Source: Botryotinia globosa (lineage: Eukaryota; Ascomycota; Leotiomycetes; Helotiales; Sclerotiniaceae). Taken from it: 64,000 bases of DNA. The stretch lies in assembly GCA_014898425.1 (NCBI GenBank), contig RCSZ01000022.1:248001-312000 (forward strand). Reading direction: 5' to 3'. Below, piece after piece: positions 40,724-51,582 of the stretch. Below the pieces are notes generated by a model, which was not told the DNA's origin, searched no databases, and saw only the letters and a program-made list of their open reading frames with translations. The translations under genes were made by a program, and so were the position numbers. Positions within the stretch are counted from its first letter, which is position 1. Every line of letters starts with the position of its first letter.

Positions 40724-42146
40724 ATAACCGATATCCCTACATCTTGCACATCCCTGTATCTTGCACATTTTGACTTATTAAATCAAAAATCAATTTTAAA
40801 TTCAAATATCATTATAATAATTTTAAAATTAAATTAATAAGACTTTATATTTATTTAAGAATAATATTAAAATTTAAAAGATTTGAAATATTGAATTAAA
40901 TATTAAATGATTTTTAATAATATTATTCTAAGATATTAATAATGTAATAAAAACTGATATTAAAATAAATTATATAATGAAAAAATAATTATTTATATTT
41001 TATTATTATTATTATTAATTGAAAATTTAAAATTTCAAAAAATATAAATAATCAAGTTTTATATAAAACTTTAAATTTTATATAACTTTGAGAAAAAGAA
41101 AAAGAATTTAAAAATAATTATTTTGAAAATATTTGGATATATTTATTTATAATTTTTTTAAAAAATTGAATATTTAAATTCAATTTATAAAGTTATATTT
41201 TTATATATTAGAAAATATATAATATAATAATAATAAATGATATCAAAATAAAATATTACTTAGAAATTTTATTAATTATATTATAAAAGAATATATAAAA
41301 GAAAATAATAATAATTAAAATAAATTATTTTAATATTTTGATTAAGAAATCTATTATATATCTTTTGTTTGAATTAAAAGTATTATATTTTCTTTTTTAA
41401 AAGAATTTTAACTATTAAATAGTCTTCAAATTATATAATATTTCTAAGGATTTTGAAATTTAAATTAAATTTAAATTCAATTTATAATATTAAATATTAT
41501 TTATTGATTTCAAAATTTAAATTATATTCAAAAATTCTTTTCAAAAAATATTTTCATAAAAATTCTTTATTACTAATTATATAATTTTAATATTTAAATA
41601 TTAATATTTTTTAACAATTGATTATATATATAAATATATAATAAAATATGGGTTTTTATCATTTCAATATTAATATTAATATATAAATAATATAATATGA
41701 TTTAATTTTTTTTCAAAATATTATAAATATTTAATTTATAAAAGATTCTTATTAAAAACAAAACTGATTATTAGAAATATTATATATTGATATAATTTCG
41801 AGTTTTTAATATAAAATATAACTTTTTTTAATTTTTTATATTAAAATATCTTTAAATCTATATAAAAACATTCGAAAAACAAATTTTTATTATTTTTATT
41901 ATTAAATAAATTAATATATAATATTTTAATCTCAATAAACTTAATATCAAAATTTCTATTTTATTAATAATTATAATTATAATTTTATTTCTTTATATAA
42001 AAGAATCAATATTACAGTATTTGTATTATAATTTTCAATAGAATCTAATGATTGGTTGATTATATATTATTTTTGAAATATTATTTTTAGAAGAAATAAA
42101 AGTGTGCAAGATACAGGGTTGTGTAAGATGTAGGGATATCGGTTAT
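40724..42146. mobile_element. Non-autonomous TIR DNA transposon (1.42 kb)
   Basis: The ends are inverted repeats of about 45 bp, differing at a few positions. The left end reads ATAACCGATATCCCTAC..., the right end is its complement ending ATCGGTTAT. Each TIR contains two direct copies of a CATCTTGCACA / TATCTTGCACA motif about 17 bp apart, the kind of duplicated binding site found in many fungal Tc1/mariner-Fot1 elements. The left 320 bp also occur inverted at 1-325. TA flanks one side; the duplication is not clean on the other. The interior shows no transposase. Confidence 0.85.
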
Positions 42147-43982
42147 ATGATTTTGGATTTTGTATCAATTGATATCCTAATATTTAAAGATTTGAATAGA
42201 ACTAGAATAGGGTTTTATATTAAATGAATATATTATATCTCTATTTCTTTACAATTAATATTAAACTCATTATTTGACTTTTTATAGTAGTTTTCCAACT
42301 TTTAATAATAAACTTGATTATATGTATAATTGTTATAATCTTCTATCTCTTTATTTACTTTAATAGATCCCTTCTTCTCATTCTTTTTTATATTATAAAC
42401 TCTTGTTTTATTTATTTTATAATTCTATTTGGAATTCTGTTTTCAATAAGATTTCCTATTTAATGAAGAAATGTTTTATTTAATTTTATTCTTTATTTTA
42501 TTAATATTATATTTTTTATAGAAATTAAAAGAATCCTTAAAAAACGGAAAGAGATAAGCAAATCTACAATTATTCTAGTATTATAATTTATAAAAAAAAA
42601 TTATTATTATATTAATCGAATAAATAATTCTTTAAGAAATTAAGGTGGTAAATGTTAAACCAATTATCCTTTTTTTGTTTAATTTGCTTTATAAAGATTA
42701 ATAGATTTATTTTTAATATAAATATAGATATATAAATATAAAGCTTTGTAATTAGATAATAATATATAATAAGTATTTGAATATATTCCGATTTTATAAT
42801 ATCTACACTTCAATCAAATATTATAATATTTTGAATAAACTTTTTGAAATCTTTATATTGATATATATCTTTAATAATATATTTGAGTTTTTCTAACTTC
42901 TTCAATATTATATCTAATAATATACAAAAATATATTTCAAACTTGATATATCAATTTTCGATATTAACTTTAAATTCTATTTATATTATATCAAATATTT
43001 CGTTAATATATTACAATTCAGCTTTTTTATATAGATAGTAATCAAATTAAAAAGCAACAAGATAAATAATAAATAATCTATTAATAATATTTAATATCTT
43101 AGTTTTTATATAAATAATAAACAAATATATATTATAAAAAATCAAAATGTTGTTCATTATCTCAATAAATATATTTGCTTTATTATTCAATTTAAAATAA
43201 TTTAAATCTTGAAAACAAAAATATAAAATATCTATTAATATAAGGTTTGATTGTATAAAAGCTTATATTACTTATAATAATTATTAGAATTGTTTTATTA
43301 TAAAACTTGTAATTGATAATTTCATTTTATTTACTAATATATTATTATTAATATTATTTGAAAATAAAACTTAATTATATACTTATACAAACAATAGTAT
43401 ACTAAACATTACAAAAAGCTAATTCTATCTTATAATCTATAAAATAAAAATAACATTAATAATACCTTAAACTACTTCAATCATTTGACTATAATTATTA
43501 AACCAATTAATAAATATATTAAATATTTCAGAAATATTAATAGATATTATAAAAATATTAATTAATGAAAATTCTTAAATAATAGTGAATATAACTTGAT
43601 CATTTATATTCAAATTAAACAGAATTCAAATAATTGTTTTTTATTATTGAAATAATAATTTATCATAAACGTTTGATTATAAAATAAAAAACAAATTGAT
43701 TAGTATTGTTTTAATAATAATCTTCTAGAAAAATTGATTTGATTAAATTCTTGGTTTGATAATTGAATTATTAATTATTATTATAAATATTTAATTTTTC
43801 TATTTGAAATAAAATTGAAATCATTTTAATATTCAATTATTACAAATATAAGATTATTCACAATTTGAAAAGAGTATTTAAAGAAGAATTTGATTGTAGA
43901 AAAATTATAATATTATAAAAAAAGATCTAATGCTATAACTGATAATCAATTCTATCTGTAAAAAACGAGATTTGTTATTATA

Positions 43983-44117
43983 TATAAACATTGTATAAAG
44001 TAAAAAAGATATTATTTAGAATTAGGAGGCAAGGATTAAGATAATGGTCCTTGTTTACCTAATCTACACTAAGCTAATTTAGTGTATATACACATGATAC
44101 GTGTTAAAAGTATAACA
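43983..44117. repeat. Right LTR of the 8.1-kb element
   Basis: 135 bp. It is less mutated than the left copy in its right half, and holds the palindrome GTGTATATACAC. It marks the exact edge of the AT-rich block. Confidence 0.82.
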
Positions 44118-44122
44118 CCTAG

Positions 44123-44690
44123 TCATGGAAGCTTATATTATATATTCATGCTCATTTGTTCAATAAAAATATCTGAGGCCTATCTGTCATCGAGTCCGAT
44201 GCCTACCCATTTTGACTGTTCCTCTATGGTGGTAACAGGTTGTAGCGGCATTATTTTTGATACAGGAGACCCATTGGTCTCTTGATGTATATGTATAATG
44301 TATTAAGTCTTTGGGCCGACCAAAAATCTGTCGAATGTTTTGCGGAATGATTGATTGCTGTTAATAGGTGTGAGATCTGAAGAGTTGGAGAAGGCAAAGG
44401 GCGACGGAGGGGAGTCTGAAAAACTCCTGGAAAGAAATTGAAAACATATAGATGTTGGCGTGTCGGTGGCAGTAACAAGGATGTGTGAGAGTGGTAGTCA
44501 GGACAAGAGCTATAGTTGAAAGTATATATATAATTGACCCGATGTAGAGCTCATGTTTCTCTCCTATATAATCTAAGTTGTCGAGAATTAAATTTATGAG
44601 TTTTATCATATCAATAGTCAGATTGATAGATTATAGTATTACACCAGGATTATTATTTCTTGATCATATCATGTTATAGTACTAGGGCAC
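44123..44690. other. Unmutated single-copy spacer, no gene called
   Basis: Normal base composition begins here. Several overlapping open frames of 67-82 residues on both strands exist (44082-44609), but none has a recognisable domain or splice pattern that extends it. Possibly the remnant of a gene or an untranslated region. A polypurine stretch GGCAAAGGGCGACGGAGGGG lies at 44392-44411. Confidence 0.5.
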
Positions 44691-45138
44691 AGCTGTTCGT
44701 CGAATACTAAAATCGCACCAAAACTCATATAAATCATTAATAAATTTTTCTATAAGATTATAATTTTTATATAATGAATCTTATATTAATCTCTTTAATT
44801 TTAACTACATTTTAATAAAAATAAGATTATTTCTTTTTAAAAAAATTATTGATTATAAAATCTATATAAAAAGTTAGTATAAATTTGAAATACTGAAATT
44901 TACTAATAAAATAAGCGAAAATCAAGAACTTTTTCTTTCATATTAATTTAATCTTATAAATAATGATATTCATATATTTTTAAATCATAATAAATATTGT
45001 AATTAAATTCTTTAATATATAATAAAAATATTAAAGAAATTTTGATTTAATATAATGATTTTTAATATTTATTTTTTATTATTATAAATAAAGCAAAATG
45101 ATTATTTTTGATATGATTTTAGTATTCGACGAACAGCT
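44691..45138. mobile_element. MITE-like element, 448 bp
   Basis: Inverted terminal repeats AGCTGTTCGTCGAATACTAA (44691-44710) and the complementary copy ending at 45138 extend over about 28 bp to ..AAAATC. The interior (44730-45100) is extremely AT-rich, in sharp contrast with both flanks, and has no coding capacity. Right after the right end come AGCTG and TAGC motifs, so the target duplication is ambiguous (AGCT or TA). The TIR differs from that of the 40724 family. Confidence 0.8.
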
Positions 45139-46193
45139 AGCTGTACACGGTTACTATACGAATAAATATGAAAGATCTAATTTTACTACTACGAAGCTTT
45201 ACTTGGATTACTCATCTGGAGGGCGGCCCTTGACAACCCGGTTGTCAAGTGTAAACAAAATCGAGGAATACTTGTATTTTCCAAGGCTGCTTTTTTCATA
45301 ACTTCTATCATTTCAATCCTTATAACATCACTTGATTTTTACGAACATCCGGTCGAACATATCTAGGAAAATTATTCTTATCACATTTCAAATCGATAAC
45401 CTTGTAATGAAAATCGAAAATCAATCAATGAAGATGATATTACATATGCGCATGTCACACAGACGTAGGTTTGAGGCAGGTTCGGGCTGTGGCCTCGATT
45501 GGTGCACTAGTCATGACTGACCAATGATATCACACGCAAGTTTTGGCACCGATTTCTAGCCACACATGAGCCCGTGCACCATTATCTTAGATAAGTAACT
45601 TGTGCAAAAAGCCACATACAAATTTTGCACATGTTTCGAGCCACATGGGTTCCGCGTCTCATCTTTACCATCCTCGACGTCGCGTGCTATGCCATCAATT
45701 ATTCTTCATTGTTATTTTCTTCCAGACTCTTTCTAGAATAAACAGCGCTTCTCACCAGCCAAACAACAATTGTGCTTTCTTACAAAGTCGATAATCACGA
45801 TTGAAATCATGGTATTATTGAGCGTTCTCGTCATAAGACAAGAAGAAGAGGAAAGAGGGAAAATTGTTGAAGAGGGAGGAACCTGAAGGTATTTTGGTCT
45901 ATTACTTTCTTTCGCTTCTTGCTTCCTATCTAATCGTTTCAAGTAATCAGCTCCACTGGTTTCGCAGCTTAAGACAATCAAGCTGATATCTCACATTAGT
46001 GATTTCGGCGAGATCAAGAAGCCGATAATTTACATCTGCTCCGAGACCGAGATCAACCCTGTCTGTGCCGACGACAGCGACCGCAATAATACCCAAATAT
46101 ACCTTCACTCACAATTCTACCCACCTGAGTTTGTTATATCAGAGTCATTATCTTCTCCTGTCTCTGTACCGGTAATAACGCACTTCAATCAAT
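45139..46193 (+). promoter_or_regulatory. Upstream region of the Ulp1-like gene
   Basis: About 1 kb of normal composition. It contains a 21-bp inverted repeat (45229-45249), ATTGG and CCAAT motifs near 45499-45526, and a pyrimidine-rich stretch close to the start codon (CTTCTCCTGTCTCTG, 46151-46165). A weak A-rich element AATACCCAAATATACC occurs at 46088-46103. Short open frames here (for example 45600-45794) have no recognisable content. Transcription start is not determinable. Confidence 0.55.
45229..45249. promoter_or_regulatory. Near-perfect palindrome in upstream region
   Basis: CTTGACAAC and GTTGTCAAG arms of 9 bp are separated by CCG. Dyad symmetry of this size is typical of a dimeric regulator site, but the position, 945 bp upstream of the start codon, makes the role uncertain. 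Confidence 0.5.
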
Positions 46194-49100
46194 ATGAACA
46201 ATTCCCTTGCCATTGCGACCGAAGAATTGAAAACCAGCCTTCGGTCGTCCATCTCCAGTGTAGAAGAATTGCGCGAACAATGGTCTCGTTTCCTCAACAT
46301 CTACAACACTACATCTTTTCCCGTATCCTCCTCGCCTCTTTCTTCTGGCTCCAACATTCAAGAATTTATCCTCACGACTTCCGGTCTATTAAATGACGAA
46401 ATCGAATATCTCATACGCTCATGCTATCGATCCTCATACGAGAGCCTTAAAAATGATGTTAGGAAACTGGTTATCAATCTGGTCAAAGCTTTTGATCTAG
46501 ACGGATGGTGGGAGTTGTATTTCTGGATTGGCAAGGAGATTTCTGAGTCGAGAAGATCGTTACTGTTGATTCAAAAGATTGTAAAAAGATATGATGGTAT
46601 GGGGATTCGAGAGTTGCATGCAGCTATAGATGTGGCTAGAGTGGGAAGAAAATCTGGTCGTGGGATGAGGACAGATTTGAATGTTTTTGCTCTGGCAGAT
46701 GTCAGGCAGGCATATGATGATCTGTGTTTGAGTAGAAAGGTTATGCAGGAGGATGAGAATGATGATGGCAGCGGTACTGTTGATGATGCGGAAGGTGAGG
46801 GGATTGGGAGGAGTGAGAGGGATAACCAAAGCAGCGGCGATGATTTTAGGCAAAGTAATAGCCCTGCTGATGGTATCGAAAGCGTGGCGGGGAATCACAA
46901 TGATTCGAACCTGGCTGAATGTTCTGTCGGTCGCACTAATGACAGTAGGGAGAACGATGGGATTACAGATATGGAGAACGAAAAAATTGATGGGTGCGAT
47001 GGCGATGACTCGCGGCTGAATGATGGCTTTGCCATTGATGTTGATGATGTAGAAAGAGAGAGGGCGGTGGACATTGGTGATGTGAAGACGGATGGAGAGA
47101 GTGAATGGGAAAGCTGTGCCGATGAATCAAACCTCGATAATGGCTATGTTCATGGCATGCATGACGGAGGGGATGCTGATATCTCGGGAGATTCTTCACT
47201 AAAAGATAGTTTTCTTCCAAGCGATTGTGATGGTAAGTTATATTCTTCTTCACCCCTTACTTTACTGACAATATCTAGATTTCAGCATTTTCAGCGACGT
47301 TTCATTGCCAGAAGTATCTCGGCGTGCACCTTCACAGGTCGAGGATCGTGATTGGCAGCAAGACGATTCTATCAATAATTTCGAATCCGGTAGTATCAAA
47401 CAAATTGACGTCAATACCTCCCCTATACCCCAAAAGACTCCCTCTGAGAGAACACTCACAAATGAAGAACAATTAATGTTGAACGGATTGAAGGATATCG
47501 AGCTACCCAACGAATCTTTTTCTGATGAGCTTGTGCAATCAAATTCTTCTTTTGTATCATCAAAACGAATCAACGAGACGAATAAAGTCTATGATATAAT
47601 CGATAAAGGGGGCGACGAGGGCGACGAGGACAACGGAATGATGCATCATCGACCTTCTTATACATCATTGGCAAAGAAGGTCTATAGTCAAGAGCAATGG
47701 ACCGACGAGACTTTAAGAACCATTCTGGATACACTCGATGCACCTCCAAATGTTCGAATTTTAGATCCACTAGCCCTGACATATTCAACACAAACCTTCC
47801 AGATCAGACGATACTTTGATTATGAATCCATCATAGTTCCAATTCATCATCCAGGAGCAAAGCCGCATTGGAGTTTAGTTGTCGTTCAACCTAAACAAAA
47901 TCTATTCAAACATTATGATTCCATTGTCAATCTGTCGAGATATCTCAAGGTTTTTAAAATGGTGCTGGAATGGATGAAAAGGCAAACCGATCAGCAGGAA
48001 TTCAATCTTTTAGATCCTACTTCAAATCCTTCAGGCAAAAATGTCAGATGTATGCAACAAATGGATGAAGTATCCTGTGGGTTGTTTGTGGCTATTTTTG
48101 CTTGGAGCAATATTGTCAATACTGGTGAGGAGGCCTTGGTTCATTTTGACATTCAACAAACACGAGACCTATTGGTAGAGAAAATCTTGGCATTTCATCA
48201 ACGTATGGGGAAAGATGAAGAGGAAGAGGAACAGGCACAGGCACAGGCACCAACACGAGAAGATAAACAGGCACAGGACGATGAACACGGAGAGGAGAAG
48301 GTCGAGGAAGACGAAGAGGGAGACGAGGAGGAAGACGAAGAGGAAGACGAAGAGGAAGACGAAGAGGAAGACGAAGAGGAAAGTAATTTGACGACCTCGG
48401 AATTCATACGCTCAGCTTCGCCAATACCTCCGCGATCACTAGAATCATTTACCCCACGAACTACGCATCCGCGCTCGACGGTATCCAAACCTTTAGATTC
48501 AACAGCATCACGATCACTCGAGTTGTCTACATTAGTCTTTGCAGATTTTGCCTCACTATCATCACAACGACGGGAATTGTCACCTATTTTGGAATTACCA
48601 TCACCATCACCTTCCATCCTTCCGACTGTAACACTTTCCGAGACTGTCTCAAGGGGAAACCAAGACACCAACCCCCTTCAATATGGAACTACTACACAAC
48701 TACCTCCTATACACTTTGACGATTTATCATTTCAAGTGAAAAACTTGAAGCGACAATACACACAATTTTTCGAGCAAAAGCAATCTCAGGCACAACAATT
48801 AGAGTCAAACATCCAGCAAAATATGTCCAAACGCGTTAAGCTTACCTCCGAAGTAGATAAATCCAGAATGGCTTTAAAGGATGAAAGTTGTAGATACAGA
48901 GAGCTGGATAAGAGAGAAGAGACGCTTCGAACACAGATTCAGGCTCATGAAACATGGGTTGAAAGTATTCCATTGCTTTTAAGTGACTTGAAGGGGGCTT
49001 ATGAAATTGTCCCGGAAAGACTGAGGGCGGAAATAGTGGTTAACAAAAGAGAAATTGAAAGAAAATACAAGGAGATGGAGCGACTTAAAATAGTGATTGG

Positions 49101-49245
49101 AGTTGGGGAGAAGGAAATGAGAGAGTTAGAGAAGGGGACCGATGACGCAAAAGAATGTTTGGAGAAACTGCAAAAGGAGTTGAAGATAGCTAAAAGTCAT
49201 ATTGAGGGTTTAGAAGGTATGATGGGAGACTATGGTGTTTCCTAA
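46194..49245 (+). CDS. Ulp1/SENP-type (C48) cysteine protease domain protein
   Basis: Two exons (46194-47232, 47279-49245) encode 1001 residues. Residues 1-180 are a helical, unrecognised N-terminal region; 185-346 are Asp/Gly/Ser-rich and acidic. About 480-655 form a C48 fold: His543 in HWSLVVV, Asp560 in HYDSI, Gln607 and Cys613 in QMDEVSCG. The His-to-Asp spacing (17) equals that of yeast Ulp1 and the Gln precedes Cys by six residues, as known for the family. Residues 659-714 are a Glu/Asp run, 864-868 read KRVKL (a possible nuclear signal), and 828-1001 are mostly coiled coil. By family it would cleave SUMO or a related modifier; substrate is inferred only. Starts at the first ATG after a stop-containing leader. 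Composition is normal and there are no RIP-type stops. The copy is isolated among dead transposons, so it may be host or cargo. Confidence 0.9.
47233..47278 (+). other. 46-bp intron of the Ulp1-like gene
   Basis: GTAAGT donor at 47233, a CTGAC branch-like sequence with the A at 47268, and TAG acceptor at 47276-47278. Exon 1 ends in phase 1. Only the 47278 acceptor keeps frame; CAG at 47285 and at 47294 would both break it. Confidence 0.88.
48329..48381 (+). repeat. In-frame 12-bp minisatellite coding Glu-Asp-Glu-Glu
   Basis: About four copies of GAAGAGGAAGAC inside exon 2 of the Ulp1-like gene give the tetrapeptide Glu-Glu-Asp-Glu repeat. It is likely length-polymorphic. It creates an antisense poly-Ser open frame, which is not a gene. 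Confidence 0.9.
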
Positions 49246-49400
49246 CGAGCTTTGTCTCCATTCCAGCCCATTGATAACGATAAGATGATTCGCCTTGCTG
49301 TGGCACCTACAGAACAACTCTAGAGCACCTCGGAACTTGTATTACTGCTTGTTTTGTAGAAAGCTCGATAGATAGATATTTGAGATACTTGTGTACCAAT

Positions 49401-49406
49401 AATAAA
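49401..49406 (+). terminator. Likely polyadenylation signal
   Basis: AATAAA occurs 156 bases after the stop codon, following a T-rich stretch with TGTGTACC. The cleavage site itself is not identifiable. Confidence 0.6.
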
Positions 49407-49971
49407 AGTGTCTCTAAACACATGAAACAAAAAGTCGCTTTTCTGTCCTTTTGGGTTTCGATAACCTCTACGCAAGCATGCATTTTTTGACGGGACTGAG
49501 AAGAAGAGAGGGCAATTCCTTTAATTGGAAGCTCCTTTCATATAGTCCTTGAATATATTCAAATCCTATCAATTTTTAATCACCCAGTAATTTGAAATGA
49601 TTCAATCCAAGATAATCCAAAGATTCGGAAGACGTAAGTTTATTCATTCTTTAGTTCTCTATCTCTTGAACCAAAAGTATTCTAATATTTTTGATAATCG
49701 TTTTTTTATAGGAAATTATCGAAAAGTATGTTTTGGGTAGTTTTGGCTATTACTCCAGGATGAAAAGAATTTGAATGTTGGTAAATCAATGGGATGAGGA
49801 TAATAAAGGTTTAAAAGAAATGATATAAAATAAAATCGAAAAAAGATTTAAAGGTGTGAGAACAAGCAATTCTTTGAATTCCTGATTTCTTATATTATTA
49901 ATTGGGACTTCAATCTTTATTTATATATTATATAGCAATTCTACACCTATGTCCGACGATAAGAGGCTCTC

Positions 49972-50005
49972 TTAATCCTTATCTCTTTATTACGATAAGG
50001 ATTAA
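49972..50005. repeat. 12-bp inverted repeat with 10-bp loop
   Basis: TTAATCCTTATC (49972-49983) and GATAAGGATTAA (49994-50005) are perfect complements. It could form a hairpin or be the fused ends of a small element; the role is unknown. Confidence 0.75.
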
Positions 50006-50254
50006 AAGATTATTTCATTCCTATTGATTTTTCAATTAAAATTTAAAATATTCAACTTTTATCTTTTTATTTTATATAATAGAATATATAATTCCTAGTT
50101 TATATCAATTCTAATAATCAAAAAAATATAATAGAATATTTTAATATATTAATTATAGATTTTACTAACTTTTTTTTAGATTCTTTAAAAAGGATATCTA
50201 TTTTAGATTTTCTAAAAAAATGTTTCAAATAAAATGATAAGTAAACTCAAGATT

Positions 50255-50400
50255 TTTTTGTAGATAATCTAAAAAATAATAATTCTTAAATAATTTAAAG
50301 AAAAAAGATTCTTAGATAATCTAAAAAAAAATAATTCTTAGATAATCTAAAAAGAAAACTATAATTTTTGAATTATCTAAAAAAATATTAATCTTAAAAT
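50255..50400. repeat. Short tandem copies of a TTAGATAATCTAA motif
   Basis: Four or five imperfect units of TTAGATAATCTAAAAAA-type sequence, itself palindromic around AGATAATCT, follow each other at about 35-40 bp spacing. Confidence 0.7.
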
Positions 50401-51308
50401 AAAATAACAAGCAAATTCAAAATCTTTTTAAATTATTTAAAAATACTTATATAAATTAATTCTCCTATTAATCATTTATTTTAATTAATTCTCCTATTAA
50501 TTAATTATATTCTATAAAAGTCTTATATTTCATTTTATAATAATAATTATAATAAACAATAACTATAATCAATATAAATATAATCTTTAGTTATAAATCC
50601 TTAAAAATAATATATTTATATTTTTTATAATATATTATAAAACTAATAAAACAATTAGCAAAATGAATTTCTCTAATATTAATATTCTTTTTTTATCTAT
50701 TCCTTTATTACAAAATGTCTTTTTATTTCGATTTATTTTTTATATATAATTAAAAAACTATATCCCTTTTTATTATTATATTTAAATTAAATAGATAGAA
50801 TTTTTAATTATATTTAAAGCTATTTTTATTTTTCCTAACAGATTTTTTCTAATAAAATATTTTATATATTTTTATATAAATATTAAAGTAAGCTTATATA
50901 TTCTTTATTTAGAAATTTATTTTATAAAAATTAAATAATTATTTAAAGTAGATAAATGTATAGAAATAGATTAATTAAATATATTTAATATTTTAAATAA
51001 AATATAAATATAAAGATCTAACTATTATTCCGAGGATTTTATTAGTGGTCAGTATTAGTAGTGATTACAACCCTAAGGGGGGTGGTAATTTAGTTAAAAA
51101 CACTCTAATTAATTATTACCTTTTTTAGTTTTAATTTAAGGCTTTTTGAAAATCTGAAAAAAGAAATTAATAGAGATTCAATTGAATTTTCTATATATGA
51201 AAATAGAATTCGAAAAGTTTTTATATTAGGCTTTTTGTATCGAATTAAAATAATCTTAATTTTGAAGAGGGTTGAAAAAAAGCTATAGTAATTTTTAAAG
51301 ATAGGGGG

Positions 51309-51582
51309 TGTTAGAGTAGATAATAGTAATAAATCAACTTTAGGTATATTTTGATATAAGACTTTTTATTACTTCTTTAAAAACTATTGAAAGTATACAA
51401 TTTATAACAAGCGGGTTGACTTCGATACGAGAGCCTGAGGTTAGAGATTAGGTCTTCGGAATATCTTGGAAAAGAAAGGGGTCTGTAAAATATTCTGAAA
51501 CGAAGGAGTTCGTGATATGAAAGGGGCTCGAGGGTCTCCCGCCACGTGGTCTCACGTGACTTATAACCTTGTGACCTTGACA
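51309..51582 (-). mobile_element. Solo G1 LTR in the satellite array
   Basis: A 274-bp minus-oriented G1 LTR (starts TGTTAGAGTAGA on the plus strand, ends GACCTTGACA) flanked by GGGGG on both sides (51304-51308 and 51583-51587). The target is the G-run that starts a satellite subrepeat. It is the best preserved G1 LTR in the window, with CACGTGG and CACGTGA motifs intact. Confidence 0.92.

Larger units (their letters stand above)
36009..44117. mobile_element. 8.1-kb LTR element of undetermined superfamily
   Basis: Direct repeats 36009-36147 and 43983-44117 share GTATAAAGTAAAAAAGATAT and the end AAAGTATAACA, and begin TGTAAACGTTG and TATAAACATTG. Flanking pentamers are TCTAG (36004-36008) and CCTAG (44118-44122), one C-to-T difference. 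The 7.8-kb interior is very AT-rich and contains a nested TIR element (40724-42146). No convincing gag or pol motif could be read on either strand, so it could be a non-autonomous large LTR element or a heavily mutated autonomous one. Orientation is undetermined. Confidence 0.8.
49430..51017. other. Transition from gene island to AT-rich DNA
   Basis: Composition falls gradually between 49430 and 50000 and stays AT-rich. No gene is called. Near 49635-49712 a GACGTAAG..TTTTATAGG arrangement resembles donor and acceptor sites, which could be a leftover of a gene fragment. From 50040 the sequence is repetitive AT-rich DNA. Confidence 0.5.

Noticed and set aside
1..44000. Mitochondrial DNA origin for the AT-rich sequence
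   Set aside because: The sequence contains RIP-mutated nuclear LTR retrotransposons with TSDs and no mitochondrial genes.
44082..44609. Cluster of short open frames on both strands (44082-44285, 44251-44478, 44361-44609)
   Set aside because: They overlap on opposite strands, none has a domain, and the first starts inside an LTR.
46560..47573. Other open frames overlapping the gene (46560-46898, 46753-47019, 46963-47253, 47262-47573)
   Set aside because: They lie in other frames of exons 1 and 2; the chosen model has consistent splicing and a conserved protease domain.
48198..48671. 157-residue minus-strand open frame with poly-Ser
   Set aside because: Shadow of the Glu/Asp run of the Ulp1-like gene on the opposite strand.
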